Assembly (NCBI GenBank): GCA_039818345.1
Contig: JBCBUC010000001.1
Location: forward strand, 1 to 64,000
Reading direction: 5' to 3'
Source: Parvularcula sp039818345
GTDB lineage: Bacteria > Pseudomonadota > Alphaproteobacteria > Caulobacterales > Parvularculaceae
DNA length: 64,000 nt
The position numbers and the translations under genes are program-made. The notes under the pieces are model-generated. The model was not told the DNA's origin and did not search any database. It saw only the letters and a program-made list of their open reading frames with translations. This document shows, in pieces, positions 41,427 through 49,645 of the stretch (position 1 is the first letter of the stretch; each line of letters opens with the position of its first letter).

Positions 41427-42356
41427 TTAGACCGCGTCTTTAAGCGCTGGCATCGCCTCAAAAAGGTCAGCCACCAGGCCGTAATCCGCGACTTGGAAGA
41501 TTGGTGCTTCCTCGTCTTTGTTGATCGCGACGATGACTTTTGAGTCTTTCATGCCCGCGAGGTGCTGGATCGCGCCGGAGATCCCGACGGCAATGTAGAG
41601 CTCGGGCGCTACGACCTTACCGGTTTGGCCAACCTGGTAGTCGTTCGGCATATAGCCAGCATCGACCGCCGCGCGTGAAGCGCCGATCGCCGCGCCCACT
41701 TTGTCAGCCAGTGGATAGATATACTCTTCGAAGGCTTCGTTCGAGCCAAGCGCACGGCCGCCGGAGATGACGATCTTGGCGCTCGCGAGTTCTGGACGAT
41801 CCGATTTCGTCAGCTCTTCTGCCACGAACTCCGAAATACCGGGGAACGCTCCGTTGCCGATCGTTTCGACTGAAGCGGAGCCATCATTGCCGACGGCTTC
41901 AAACGCCGTGGGCTGAACAGTGATCACTTTTTTGGCGTCGCTCGATTGGACCGTGGCCATGGCGTTGCCCGCATAGATTGGGCGGACAAAAGTGTCGGCG
42001 CTTTCAACGCCCGTGATGGCCGAGATCTGCATGACATCGAGCTTGGCTGCGACCCGCGGCATAAAGTTCTTGCCGTCGGTGCTGGCTGAGGAAACGATGG
42101 CATCATAATCGCTAGCGAGACCGACAACCAGCTCTGCCATCGGTTCCGCGAGACGTTTGGCGTAATGCGCATCATCAGCGTGAAGAACTTTGCGGACGCC
42201 CGCGACCTTCGATGCAGCTTCAGCAACGCCGCCAGCGTTTTCACCGGCGACCAGAAGATCGATGTCACCACCGATTTTTTGCGCGGCCGAGACGACTTTA
42301 AAAACCGCGTCGCTCAGCGCTTCATTGTTGTGATCAGCAATAACGAGAACAGCCAT
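41427..42356 (-). CDS. etfA: Electron transfer flavoprotein alpha subunit
   Basis: A 309-residue ETF subunit that, with EtfB, accepts electrons from acyl-CoA and related dehydrogenases and passes them to ETF-quinone oxidoreductase. The FAD-binding C-terminal domain has IVISGGRALGSNEAFEEY, AVDAGYMPNDYQVGQTGKVV, PELYIAVGISGAIQHLAGMK and IVAINKDEEAPIFQVADYG. The ATG shares one base with the etfB stop (TAATG), indicating coupling. The length is standard. Confidence 0.97.
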   Translation of the reverse strand: MAVLVIADHNNEALSDAVFKVVSAAQKIGGDIDLLVAGENAGGVAEAASKVAGVRKVLHADDAHYAKRLAEPMAELVVGLASDYDAIVSSASTDGKNFMPRVAAKLDVMQISAITGVESADTFVRPIYAGNAMATVQSSDAKKVITVQPTAFEAVGNDGSASVETIGNGAFPGISEFVAEELTKSDRPELASAKIVISGGRALGSNEAFEEYIYPLADKVGAAIGASRAAVDAGYMPNDYQVGQTGKVVAPELYIAVGISGAIQHLAGMKDSKVIVAINKDEEAPIFQVADYGLVADLFEAMPALKDAV

Positions 42357-43105
42357 TAGAGGACCCCCGCTTCGTTTTTGAGTTTCTCCACCAGTTCAGC
42401 GACGCTTTCGACCTTGATGCCGGCTTCGCGCTGGGGAGGCTCGGTGACCTTAATCTTGGTCAGGCGCGGCGTGAGGTCGATACCGTAGTCGGCAGCGGCT
42501 TTTTTCTCGAGCGGTTTTTTCTTCGCTTTCATGATGTTCGGCAACGAAGCATAGCGCGGCTCGTTAAGGCGAAGGTCAGAGGTGACCACGGCAGGCAGGT
42601 TCAGCGCCACGGTCTGCAGACCGCCATCGATCTCGCGGGTCACGTGAAGCTTATCGCCATCCTTCTTCACCTCAGAGGCGAAGGTGCCTTGCGGCCAGCC
42701 AAGAAGAGCGGCGAGCATTTGGCCAGTTTGATTGCGGTCGTCATCGATCGCTTGTTTGCCCATCACAACGAGCTCTGGGCTTTCTTCTTCGACCAGTTTT
42801 TGGAGAAGTTTGGCGACAGCCAGGCTCTCCACATCGCTCTCAACCGTCAAAAGGATGCCGCGGTCAGCACCCATCGCCATCGCCTGGCGAATTTGGTCTT
42901 GTGCCTTTTCAGGGCCGATCGACACAACGACGACTTCTTCTGCTGTTCCAGCTTCTTTGAGGCGGACAGCTTCCTCGACGGCAATCTCATCGAAGGGGTT
43001 CATCGACATTTTCACGTTGGCGAGGTCGACGTCGGTATTGTCGGATTTAACCCGCACTTTGACGTTATAGTCGACCACCCGTTTGACGGGGACGAGGACC
43101 TTCAT
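42356..43105 (-). CDS. etfB: Electron transfer flavoprotein beta subunit
   Basis: A 249-residue AMP-binding ETF subunit. It starts KVLVPVKRVVDYNVKVRVK and has NPFDEIAVEEAVRLKEAG and the signature VMGKQAIDDDRNQTGQMLAA. The C-terminal recognition peptide region contains LPNIMKAKKKPLEKK, the loop used to dock onto acyl-CoA dehydrogenases. ATG 43105 has AAGGAGA upstream and gives the exact family length; the frame to 43126 is not used. It is the first gene of etfBA. Confidence 0.97.
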   Translation of the reverse strand: MKVLVPVKRVVDYNVKVRVKSDNTDVDLANVKMSMNPFDEIAVEEAVRLKEAGTAEEVVVVSIGPEKAQDQIRQAMAMGADRGILLTVESDVESLAVAKLLQKLVEEESPELVVMGKQAIDDDRNQTGQMLAALLGWPQGTFASEVKKDGDKLHVTREIDGGLQTVALNLPAVVTSDLRLNEPRYASLPNIMKAKKKPLEKKAAADYGIDLTPRLTKIKVTEPPQREAGIKVESVAELVEKLKNEAGVL

Positions 43106-43322
43106 GGTGTCTCCTTGGTTAGACATTTTTCCTTGCCGGGCGCTCTACACCCCGGCGACTGTCAGAAGCAACGCGGGGCCATGCCGCGCTATGCGCTTCT
43201 TGGCAAGAGGCATGGGCAATCTGCACAAAGCCCTTTGCAATTTGCATGAGCGTGCACACCCGATCAGCTGCAAACCCAGCAAATAAGCCATTCTTCGCGG
43301 CGGAATGCCGATTGCGACGGTG

Positions 43323-43340
43323 TCTCCCAAAACCGGGAGA
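43323..43340 (+). promoter_or_regulatory. Hairpin covering the Shine-Dalgarno of the next gene
   Basis: TCTCCC (43323-43328) pairs with GGGAGA (43335-43340) across AAAACC. The 3' arm is the only good Shine-Dalgarno for the GTG start at 43349, so folding would hide it. Six base pairs only, so the effect is uncertain. Confidence 0.3.
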
Positions 43341-43348
43341 GAAAAACC

Positions 43349-44047
43349 GTGAAACCAATTGCGATCATGATGACGTCCGCGGCCCTCTGCTTGGGCACCG
43401 CTCAGGCAAAAATGCTCGATTTCGAAGACTTTGGCGCGACCAATGGCGATTTGGCAGCGGTTGCTGGCACGGAATTCGAGGACGAATATGGCATCACCTT
43501 CTCCTCGAACGATGGCCTACGTATCATTCAAGTGGGTGGGCCGACCAACGGCTTTGCTCCGCACGACACCCCGAACCCATCAGATGCGTTCGGCCAGTAC
43601 TTTCTTGGGACGGCCTTTGATGATGGGTATACAGAACTCACCATTCAATATTCCGAGGGCGTCGAGGGTTTAAGCTTTGATCTTGGCGATATCGATGGGC
43701 CAGAGATTTTCCAAATCGATGTGCTGGGTATGGGCGATGAAATCCTCTTCTCCCGGACGATTCAATCTGGCGATACAGGAACCGGCGATCGCAGCGTCTA
43801 TAAGTTTGGCGCGTCGGGACTGAGCGGTATGATCTATAAGGTCGTGCTCACCGGTGAACGCAGCAACGGCAATCTTGGGATCGCTTTCGATAATTTCAGT
43901 GTGGATAGCAACATGAACGCTGTTCCTGTGCCGGGGGCATTCCCGCTTTTTTTCGGTGCGGCGTTCAGTGCCTTCGCGCTCAACAGAAGTCGGCGCCAGA
44001 GGAGCCCAAGATCTTGGAACTCGACCCCCATTTTGTCCAAGATCTAA
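43349..44047 (+). CDS. Secreted protein with PEP-CTERM-like sorting signal and extra tail
   Basis: A 232-residue exported protein. The signal peptide is KPIAIMMTSAALCLGTAQA. The mature domain opens MLDFEDFGATNGDLAAVAGT and contains YGITFSSNDGLRIIQ, LTIQYSEGVEGLSFDLGDID and GLSGMIYKVVLTG, resembling beta-sandwich PEP-CTERM proteins that bind calcium or carbohydrate in annotated relatives. The sorting segment is AVPVPGA, FPLFFGAAFSAFAL, then NRSRRQR, but 15 more residues (SPRSWNSTPILSKI) follow. The tail may come from loss of the original stop next to the degenerate region downstream. Start GTG 43349 after GGGAGAG. Confidence 0.72.
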   Translation: MKPIAIMMTSAALCLGTAQAKMLDFEDFGATNGDLAAVAGTEFEDEYGITFSSNDGLRIIQVGGPTNGFAPHDTPNPSDAFGQYFLGTAFDDGYTELTIQYSEGVEGLSFDLGDIDGPEIFQIDVLGMGDEILFSRTIQSGDTGTGDRSVYKFGASGLSGMIYKVVLTGERSNGNLGIAFDNFSVDSNMNAVPVPGAFPLFFGAAFSAFALNRSRRQRSPRSWNSTPILSKI

Positions 44048-44655
44048 CTCCCTGCGCTGCAGGCCCCAAGGGCCACCCAGGAGGGCGGGTCGTCGAGCCA
44101 ATAGAGTTTGTGAGGCACGGACTGGGAGACCGTGCGTTCGAGCTCTTCGACCCCTCTCAATGGGCTAACCGGCTGAAGGATGCGGTCAACGCCGACGCAG
44201 ATTTTCCTTGCCGGATGAAGATTATCGATGATCTCCAACAGAAGGTCGCCCTTCACGATCTGATCACCCAAATTGAGCGTGTTCAGATCGAAACAGGCCC
44301 GACGAGCTTTCATGTTGCTCTTTCTTCCGCACCAATACCTTTTAGTCGCGCTGGGCTTCTGTCACAGCTTTGTCCATGCGGAAGAGTAGAAAGCCTCGTG
44401 CTCAGCACGATCAACACGGATCGGCGCCCCAAAACGCCGGGTGGTGCAGGGGTGTCGTTTCCCCTCGGAGAACCAACCGACATGTCTGCAGTCCCGCTGC
44501 CTGCTGCCGGTCCAGCGTTTCTCTTGGGTTTGGGTGCCTTTAAGCTGAGCCGTCGACGCCCAAGCCGATATCCTCCGTCCAAAAACGGATCCAATGCCCC
44601 ATCAAAGCTAAGCCCTCAACGGAGTGCGATGCCAAGAAAGAAAACGGTGATGTGA
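44048..44655. pseudogene. Degenerate region with an orphan PEP-CTERM-like tail
   Basis: No intact gene is convincing. In the plus-strand frame, 44482-44577 encodes SAVPLPAAGPAFLLGLGAF then KLSRRRPSRYP, a complete C-terminal sorting signal, but nothing before it looks like a signal peptide or a mature domain. On the minus strand 44044-44313 is an 89-residue open frame (starts MKARRACFDLNTLNLGDQIV) with a plausible GAAAGAG ribosome site; I do not recognise it. Partial copies of CCAAGATCTTGG occur at 44009-44020 and 44037-44046 at the left edge. It is most simply the remnant of a further sorting-signal gene, disrupted and partly replaced. Confidence 0.4.
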
Positions 44656-44707
44656 AGATCGCTGCCAAGACTTTCCCGTGTTGAGCGAGCGGTTCTTGTG
44701 TCGACGA

Positions 44708-44735
44708 TTGCGTGAGCTGTTCGACAGGCTATAAT
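44708..44735 (+). promoter_or_regulatory. Sigma-70-type promoter for the next sorting-signal gene
   Basis: TTGCGT (44708-44713) and a perfect TATAAT (44730-44735) are separated by 16 bp and end 27 bp before the ATG at 44763. The leader would be short. Consensus -10 boxes are rare in this window, which makes it stand out. Confidence 0.55.
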
Positions 44736-44762
44736 ATAGCACGTTGGCATTGGGGGGTCGTG

Positions 44763-45398
44763 ATGCTTCGCGTCATTTTATCGCTTGTTCTTGGTGGTGT
44801 TACTTGTCTGAGCGCAGCACACGCAGCTGTTGTTTCAACATCGGGCACCGCTGTTTTTACGGGTAGTCCTTTCCCCCCTGAACAGGACGGCACCATCTTC
44901 GTCTTCGACGAACAGCAGAACGTCGCATTCGACACCGACCAAGTCTTGGATTTTGGTGCAATTGCTGACGGCACGCTAGTCAACAGCCACTACATCCAGT
45001 TCGACCCGGCCTCAGCGACTGGCCAAGTGGGTGAGGGCAGCATCGTTTTTGATGGACCGATCCTCGGTGTCATCACGTCGACGGCGAACCTCAATGCGAA
45101 TCTAGGCGGCACAACGTCGGACTTTTACTTTGGCCTGAGTGCAACGCTCGGCGCATATCCCACCGGTGCTGACGCGTCAGCGCGCGGCATTGGCAGCCCC
45201 GATGACGATTTGCAGATCGTTCTCGGCTCCAACACCTTGATCATTGAATCGCTTGAGATCCCAACGGGTGCGAATGGCAACATTGACGGCATTCGCGTGC
45301 TGACGGCGGCCAATCCGATTCCCGTTCCCGCTGCGCTGTGGCCCATGCTCACAGCGATCGGTGGGTTGGTTGCGCTCCGCCGCAAACAGCGCGGTTAG
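44763..45398 (+). CDS. Secreted protein with PEP-CTERM-like C-terminal sorting signal
   Basis: A 211-residue exported protein. The signal peptide is LRVILSLVLGGVTCLSAAHA. The mature domain is beta-rich and low in charge: VFTGSPFPPEQDGTIFVFDE, HYIQFDPASATGQVGEGSIV, then TSDFYFGLSATLGAYPTGAD. The tail is the clearest sorting signal of the window: NPIPVPAALWPM, LTAIGGLVAL, RRKQRG. ATG 44763 begins directly before the signal peptide; the frame upstream to 44712 is not used. Its TAG overlaps the TAA of the convergent adenosyltransferase gene. Function unknown. Confidence 0.82.
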   Translation: MLRVILSLVLGGVTCLSAAHAAVVSTSGTAVFTGSPFPPEQDGTIFVFDEQQNVAFDTDQVLDFGAIADGTLVNSHYIQFDPASATGQVGEGSIVFDGPILGVITSTANLNANLGGTTSDFYFGLSATLGAYPTGADASARGIGSPDDDLQIVLGSNTLIIESLEIPTGANGNIDGIRVLTAANPIPVPAALWPMLTAIGGLVALRRKQRG

Positions 45399-45979
45399 TC
45401 GTCAACCGCGCCGGCTCCCGGTACCCAAAGAACCTCTCCGCCTGCGTCACGGCTGACTTTCCGCGCGACCACAAACAAGAAATCGGAGAGCCGGTTGAGG
45501 TAAAGCGGCACCGGCGGCGAGACGTTGCCTTCCGGTCCCTCGAGCTCTTTCAGCGCCCAGACCGATCGTTCAGCCCGGCGACAGATAGCGCGTGCCATGT
45601 GCAGGGCGCTGGTGCCTCCGGGGCCAGAGGGAAGGATAAAGCTCTCAAGCGGCGGCAAATCATCGTTCACGCCGTCGATCGCCTCTTCAAGCCTTGTGAT
45701 CCGCACAGGATCGAGCCGTAATTCGCCTTGCAGCGTCTCCGGTGTTGCGAGATCGGCACCCAGGTCAAAGAGATCGTTCTGAACGGCCAGGAGCTGCCCA
45801 CGCAGCGTATCACCTAAATCATGGCTCAGCGCTAAGCCGATCGACGCATTGAGCTCGTCGACATCGCCGATTGCCACGATCCGCGGGTGGTTTTTCGACA
45901 AGCGCCGTTGATCGAGGCTCACAATCCCGGTCGTGCCTTCATCGCCCGTCCGGGTGTAAATCTTGTTGAGCTTCACCAC
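45395..45979 (-). CDS. ATP:cob(I)alamin adenosyltransferase, PduO type
   Basis: A 194-residue trimeric enzyme that makes adenosylcobalamin from cob(I)alamin and ATP. The N-terminal ATP site KLNKIYTRTGDEGTTGIVSL is canonical, followed by VDELNASIGLAL and the cobalamin-facing FILPSGPGGTSALHMARAIC with RRAERSVWALKE, and LNRLSDFLFVVAR. GTG 45979 has GGAG about ten bases upstream and avoids overlap with the preceding gene. The HIG1-like gene lies five bases upstream, a conserved alphaproteobacterial pairing near etfBA. Confidence 0.94.
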   Translation of the reverse strand: MVKLNKIYTRTGDEGTTGIVSLDQRRLSKNHPRIVAIGDVDELNASIGLALSHDLGDTLRGQLLAVQNDLFDLGADLATPETLQGELRLDPVRITRLEEAIDGVNDDLPPLESFILPSGPGGTSALHMARAICRRAERSVWALKELEGPEGNVSPPVPLYLNRLSDFLFVVARKVSRDAGGEVLWVPGAGAVDD

Positions 45980-45983
45980 GCCG

Positions 45984-46193
45984 TCACGCTCCGCCGCGGC
46001 CCAAGAGCCAGACAAAGAGCATCAACAAAGCCACGGCAATTGCCTGGAGCGTCACCCTTAAGCGCATGAGTTTGTTTGAATTTTTAGCAGAAAACTCACC
46101 GCCCTTGGCCAGCGAGAAGATGCCCAATCCCAAAACGACAGCGACCGCCAACAAAGCCAGCGGAATGATGAAATATTGGAGCGCAGTCAGCAT
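45984..46193 (-). CDS. HIG1-domain twin transmembrane protein
   Basis: A 69-residue protein with two transmembrane helices (about 5-27 and 47-64) joined by a polar loop, GGEFSAKNSNKLMRLRVTLQ, which is the HIG1/twin-TM signature. Eukaryotic HIG1 proteins associate with respiratory supercomplexes; bacterial versions are little studied. It starts the small unit HIG1 - adenosyltransferase and is divergent from the Ntn-hydrolase cassette. The family call is good; the role is inference. Confidence 0.85.
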   Translation of the reverse strand: MLTALQYFIIPLALLAVAVVLGLGIFSLAKGGEFSAKNSNKLMRLRVTLQAIAVALLMLFVWLLGRGGA

Positions 46194-46359
46194 AAAACCT
46201 CGGTTTCCGGCACCAACCCATGGGCGGTGGTTAATCGTGTCGTTCTGGCCCCTGGTTCAAAGGCCCTTGATCGCTTAAGGAGTTGGGGCGGAAGACGCAG
46301 GTGCCAACCCATCTGCGCTGATCCGCGCGTTGGATGGGCTAGGGAACATCAGGTGGGGT

Positions 46360-47643
46360 ATGACGTCTGAAGTCGTCTTGATGAATAGGCAAGCTGTCGC
46401 AATGGCTGCGGACAGCGCGGTGACGATATCCGGCGCCAATTACCTGAAGACCTACCAGTCGGTGGATAAGCTCTTCCCGCTGGTGACCGGTCAACCGATC
46501 GGCGTGATGATCTACAACAACGCGGAGCTTATGAGCACGCCGTGGGAAACGGTGATCTCGCTTTATCGTGAACAGGCCAATGGCCGTGCGCTCGACTCGC
46601 TCGAGGCCCATGCGCTCGATTTTACATCGTTCCTCTCGAACAACACCGAGCTTTTCCCGCAAGAGCACCAGGACACGGAATTCTTCAAGCATATCGCGGT
46701 GGTCTTTTCGATTATCGCGCAAGACTTTGATCATCAGCTCGAGCAGTTCCAGCGCTCCGGCCAAGGTCGCGCGCGCGAGCACGTATCGGCCCTCTTCGAA
46801 TATGTTGTGGCCGAGCTTTATGGTGATCTGACCACGAACCTTGATGGCTCGCCTCGGTCTCGGCTCGATTGCTTTCCGCAAGGCACCGAAGAGCAGATTA
46901 TGCGCCGGTACGGTGCAGAGGTCGACGAGCTGATCGGTAGCTTGATCAGCTCTTTAAAGAACGAGTTCAATGCGCTTGCCGTCAGCAACGAGACGGTTTC
47001 CAGGCTGAGGGATATTGCAGTCCTTTCGGTGGTGCAGGACGCGTTTTTTGAGCATTACACGGGCGTGGTTTTTGCTGGATTTGGCCGGTCCGATAAATTT
47101 CCATCGATGCGCAGTTTCTTGACATCGACGGTGGTGCTTGGGCGCCTCAAGCACCGCATGGATCGGTCACAGAACATGAGCACCGATTCAGGTCCCGTCA
47201 TTCAGCCTTTCGCCCAAGATCGGATGATCAGAACGTTCCTTACCGGGATGGATCAGCATTTGCGGATGTTCTTGTTCGGTGAGACGCTGAAGCTTTCGAC
47301 CACGCTTGTCGGTGATGTCATCGGCCGGGCGCCGGGCCTGAGTGATGAACAGCGTGCGCGCCTGATGCAGGATTATTCAGAAGGTTCCATGGCGAACGCC
47401 TTGCGCGCTTTCTTCATGTCCGTCGATCAGTTCCAGTACCAAGTCCACACCATGCCGATTTTACGGGCGATCAGCTCACTGCCGAAAAAAGAACTCGGCG
47501 AAACTGCGGCATCGCTGATCAAGCTCAACTCGTTCCAACAAAAGGTCATGAATTCCATTGAGACCGTTGGTGGACCGATCAGTCTTGCGACCATTACCCG
47601 CAATGAGGGACTGGTGATGGGCAAAGAGCGCGCGGAGCTTTGA
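46360..47643 (+). CDS. Uncharacterised proteasome-like Ntn-hydrolase fold protein
   Basis: A 427-residue protein of no named function. Right after the start Met comes Thr; counting it as residue 1, Asp is at 17 (AMAADSAVTI) and Lys at 36 (SVDKLF), matching the Thr1/Asp17/Lys33 set of proteasome beta and HslV subunits. PIGVMIYNNAELMSTPWETV resembles the next proteasome-fold strand and helix. Beyond residue 90 the protein is a long helical region with no recognised domain, so it is about twice HslV size. ATG 46360 is preferred because it exposes Thr1 after Met removal; ATG 46330 would bury it. It heads a three-gene cassette. I recall similar hypothetical proteins in other bacteria, all uncharacterised. 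Confidence 0.65.
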   Translation: MTSEVVLMNRQAVAMAADSAVTISGANYLKTYQSVDKLFPLVTGQPIGVMIYNNAELMSTPWETVISLYREQANGRALDSLEAHALDFTSFLSNNTELFPQEHQDTEFFKHIAVVFSIIAQDFDHQLEQFQRSGQGRAREHVSALFEYVVAELYGDLTTNLDGSPRSRLDCFPQGTEEQIMRRYGAEVDELIGSLISSLKNEFNALAVSNETVSRLRDIAVLSVVQDAFFEHYTGVVFAGFGRSDKFPSMRSFLTSTVVLGRLKHRMDRSQNMSTDSGPVIQPFAQDRMIRTFLTGMDQHLRMFLFGETLKLSTTLVGDVIGRAPGLSDEQRARLMQDYSEGSMANALRAFFMSVDQFQYQVHTMPILRAISSLPKKELGETAASLIKLNSFQQKVMNSIETVGGPISLATITRNEGLVMGKERAEL

Positions 47644-47653
47644 GGAGATCATC

Positions 47654-48085
47654 ATGGCAGACCGTCTCAAACAGATTTGGACCGACTTTTCAGGCCGCAC
47701 CAGCGTCCATTTGACTGCTGTTGATATTGAAAGTCTTCCGCGCCCTGAACGGCGTGAGGAGATCGACCAAGATTTGGCTGAATTCACCACCCAAGCGCAG
47801 CGTCCATCCACTGAAAGCGACGCGGTCCAGGCTGCGTTTCAGGCTTTGCATGCTGATATTCAGGCCAAAGCTAAAGGCGCAAAGAGGCGTCGGGGTGAGC
47901 CAGAGATGAGCTTCGACGCTGATCCCGCGCCATTGCCTGATGTTCTTGATGAGCAGCTCTTGGCTGACTTGCGCTCCACCGACATGCGTGTTCGGCGCGG
48001 TTCGTCCGACTACCTCTCTTATGCTGCAGATCGCCAAGATGCGTGGAAGCGTCGTAAGAAGAAATGGTTCTTCGGCCTGTTCTAG
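47654..48085 (+). CDS. Hypothetical protein of the Ntn-hydrolase cassette
   Basis: A 143-residue soluble, mainly helical protein I do not recognise. The middle is acidic and polar (ERREEIDQDLAEFTTQAQRP), with a basic patch KAKGAKRRRGEPE near residue 75. It ends with a striking basic-aromatic tail, RQDAWKRRKKKWFFGLF, that could touch membrane or the partner protein. It begins ten bases after the hydrolase stop with a GAGGAGA site, so they are surely co-transcribed. It might be a substrate, adaptor or regulator; nothing in the sequence decides. Confidence 0.6.
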   Translation: MADRLKQIWTDFSGRTSVHLTAVDIESLPRPERREEIDQDLAEFTTQAQRPSTESDAVQAAFQALHADIQAKAKGAKRRRGEPEMSFDADPAPLPDVLDEQLLADLRSTDMRVRRGSSDYLSYAADRQDAWKRRKKKWFFGLF

Positions 48086-48094
48086 GGTTAGTAC

Positions 48095-48403
48095 GTGTTT
48101 GACAAGATAAGAGCCGATAGAGATCTAGGTGAGATGTCGGCCACCACACTGATGCACGTCGCCGGCTGGGTCAGGTGGATAACAATTGTCGCAAGTTTGT
48201 CTGTCCTGGTGCCCTTAGGGTGGGGCGTCATTCCATGGATCATCGACGAGTCAGATATGACCTTCGATGTTGCGGGCGTTGTCTACGTCGTATTCGTGAT
48301 TGTTACTGTTTATCTTATGACAATTCTGACGTCGCGCTGGTATTGGCGCAAAGTCCGGGAACGTCGTGAATTAACGCGTGCTGAGAAAAAGACCGCCAAC
48401 TAG
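48095..48403 (+). CDS. Hypothetical two-helix membrane protein of the cassette
   Basis: A 102-residue protein with two predicted transmembrane helices (about 26-50, VRWITIVASLSVLVPLGWGV, and 59-82, VAGVVYVVFVIVTVYLMTIL) and a charged C-terminal tail (KVRERRELTRAEKK). Start GTG 48095 is nine bases after the previous stop; ATG 48134 is an alternative that keeps both helices. It is the third gene of the Ntn-hydrolase cassette and could anchor the complex to the inner membrane. No family recognised. Confidence 0.55.
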   Translation: MFDKIRADRDLGEMSATTLMHVAGWVRWITIVASLSVLVPLGWGVIPWIIDESDMTFDVAGVVYVVFVIVTVYLMTILTSRWYWRKVRERRELTRAEKKTAN

Positions 48404-48419
48404 CTGCGGTTTGCAGATT

Positions 48420-49535
48420 TTATTCTGGAACCTTATTGATCTCTGAGGGTCGAATGTCCTCCGCCTCCATCATAGGGGGTACCGTATTTGCCTCTTTGGC
48501 GAGCATTCTCAGGGCACCGATCACCCGAGCTTCTGCGTCCTCTGCGAGCGGTTCATAGAAGAGGTTTGTCCGCCCAGCCATCCACTGCCGTCCGTAAAAC
48601 CGCTCCGTGCGAAGCTTAGAAGGAGAGGGAGGCTCGACGAGAAGGAGGCCGCGGTCACACCGCGCTTTCAGCGTGAACGGGATTCGCTCTTCTCCTTCGT
48701 CACCGATGTGAAGAGCGGTCAAATCCCTTGGCAATGGCGGCGGAGCGCACAGTTCGGTGCCGTCGGATGTCGAGGTATAAGCGCGCTCACCTAAGGCAAG
48801 CGTGAGCGTCGTTCCCCGAAGCCGTTCTTGATAGGTCTCAAACCGCGCGTCGATGGGCACAAAACCAAGGACACAGCGCGCTTCATCAAAGCCCTGGCAA
48901 ACATCGTCAAAGAACATGCGCTCCGGCAGCGGCATACCGATGGCATAGAGCACCGCTAGACGGTTCTTCAGCACTTGATTGGTGCTGATCCGGTCGTTCC
49001 AGATTTGCCCGGCATAAAGCGCCCCATCGCCGTAACCCGCGACGATAAAGGGTTTGTCCGGATCCCGTTCGCGCAAAAAAAGATCAAACGCGGCTAGAAC
49101 ATCACCATAGGCCGTCTCCCGGGCGGCGTAGCCTGGGTGTTTTTGTGTGAAACGGGCCGCCAACGTGGCTTGCCGATATCGCGGGGCCCACAGCCTTCCT
49201 TGTGCGGCGAAGGGGCCGCCCTCAAGCGGCAGAAGAACATCCCGCAAAAAGCTAAGCTGGGTGTCGCGGTTGTAGGGCGCATTCCAATTGCCATCACCGC
49301 GATAGACGTTGTTGTGGATGAAAAATACGTCAGCTGGCCCTTCTCCGGCGCCGCGGGCGAGCCAAGCGTCGCTTGCCGTGGCATAGTCGGGGGCTGGCGG
49401 AGGCCCATAGGCCTCGTAGGACTTATTGGGGTTGATGACGGAAAGGGCTACCTCGTCCTGATAAAACCAAGACAAGGCTACGACTCCGCTCAAAACGATG
49501 GCGAACCCCGCAAGGAGCCTCAGAAATACCGACAT
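48420..49535 (-). CDS. DUF3089 alpha/beta-hydrolase-like protein lacking the Ser nucleophile
   Basis: A 371-residue protein with an N-terminal signal or anchor (LLAGFAIVLSGVVALSWFY) and a DUF3089 domain. Family landmarks: DVFFIHNNVYRGDGNWNAPY (residues 69-88), WAPRYRQATL (116-125), and the nucleophile elbow. In typical members the elbow reads GHSQG; here it is GYGDG (167-171), so the Ser is replaced by Gly169. Asp170 is a possible but unproven substitute. It may be a non-catalytic binding protein. It is convergent with the Ntn-hydrolase cassette and divergent from the DUF502 gene. Confidence 0.78.
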   Translation of the reverse strand: MSVFLRLLAGFAIVLSGVVALSWFYQDEVALSVINPNKSYEAYGPPPAPDYATASDAWLARGAGEGPADVFFIHNNVYRGDGNWNAPYNRDTQLSFLRDVLLPLEGGPFAAQGRLWAPRYRQATLAARFTQKHPGYAARETAYGDVLAAFDLFLRERDPDKPFIVAGYGDGALYAGQIWNDRISTNQVLKNRLAVLYAIGMPLPERMFFDDVCQGFDEARCVLGFVPIDARFETYQERLRGTTLTLALGERAYTSTSDGTELCAPPPLPRDLTALHIGDEGEERIPFTLKARCDRGLLLVEPPSPSKLRTERFYGRQWMAGRTNLFYEPLAEDAEARVIGALRMLAKEANTVPPMMEAEDIRPSEINKVPE

Positions 49536-49645
49536 GGGTGGAAGCGTCTCCCATGGACAACCAACGCGCGACGCAAGGTTAGCACAGCGCTAAGTGATTG
49601 CATGCAACACTCGAGGGAATTTCACGCTGCGCGAGAGACCCTCAG

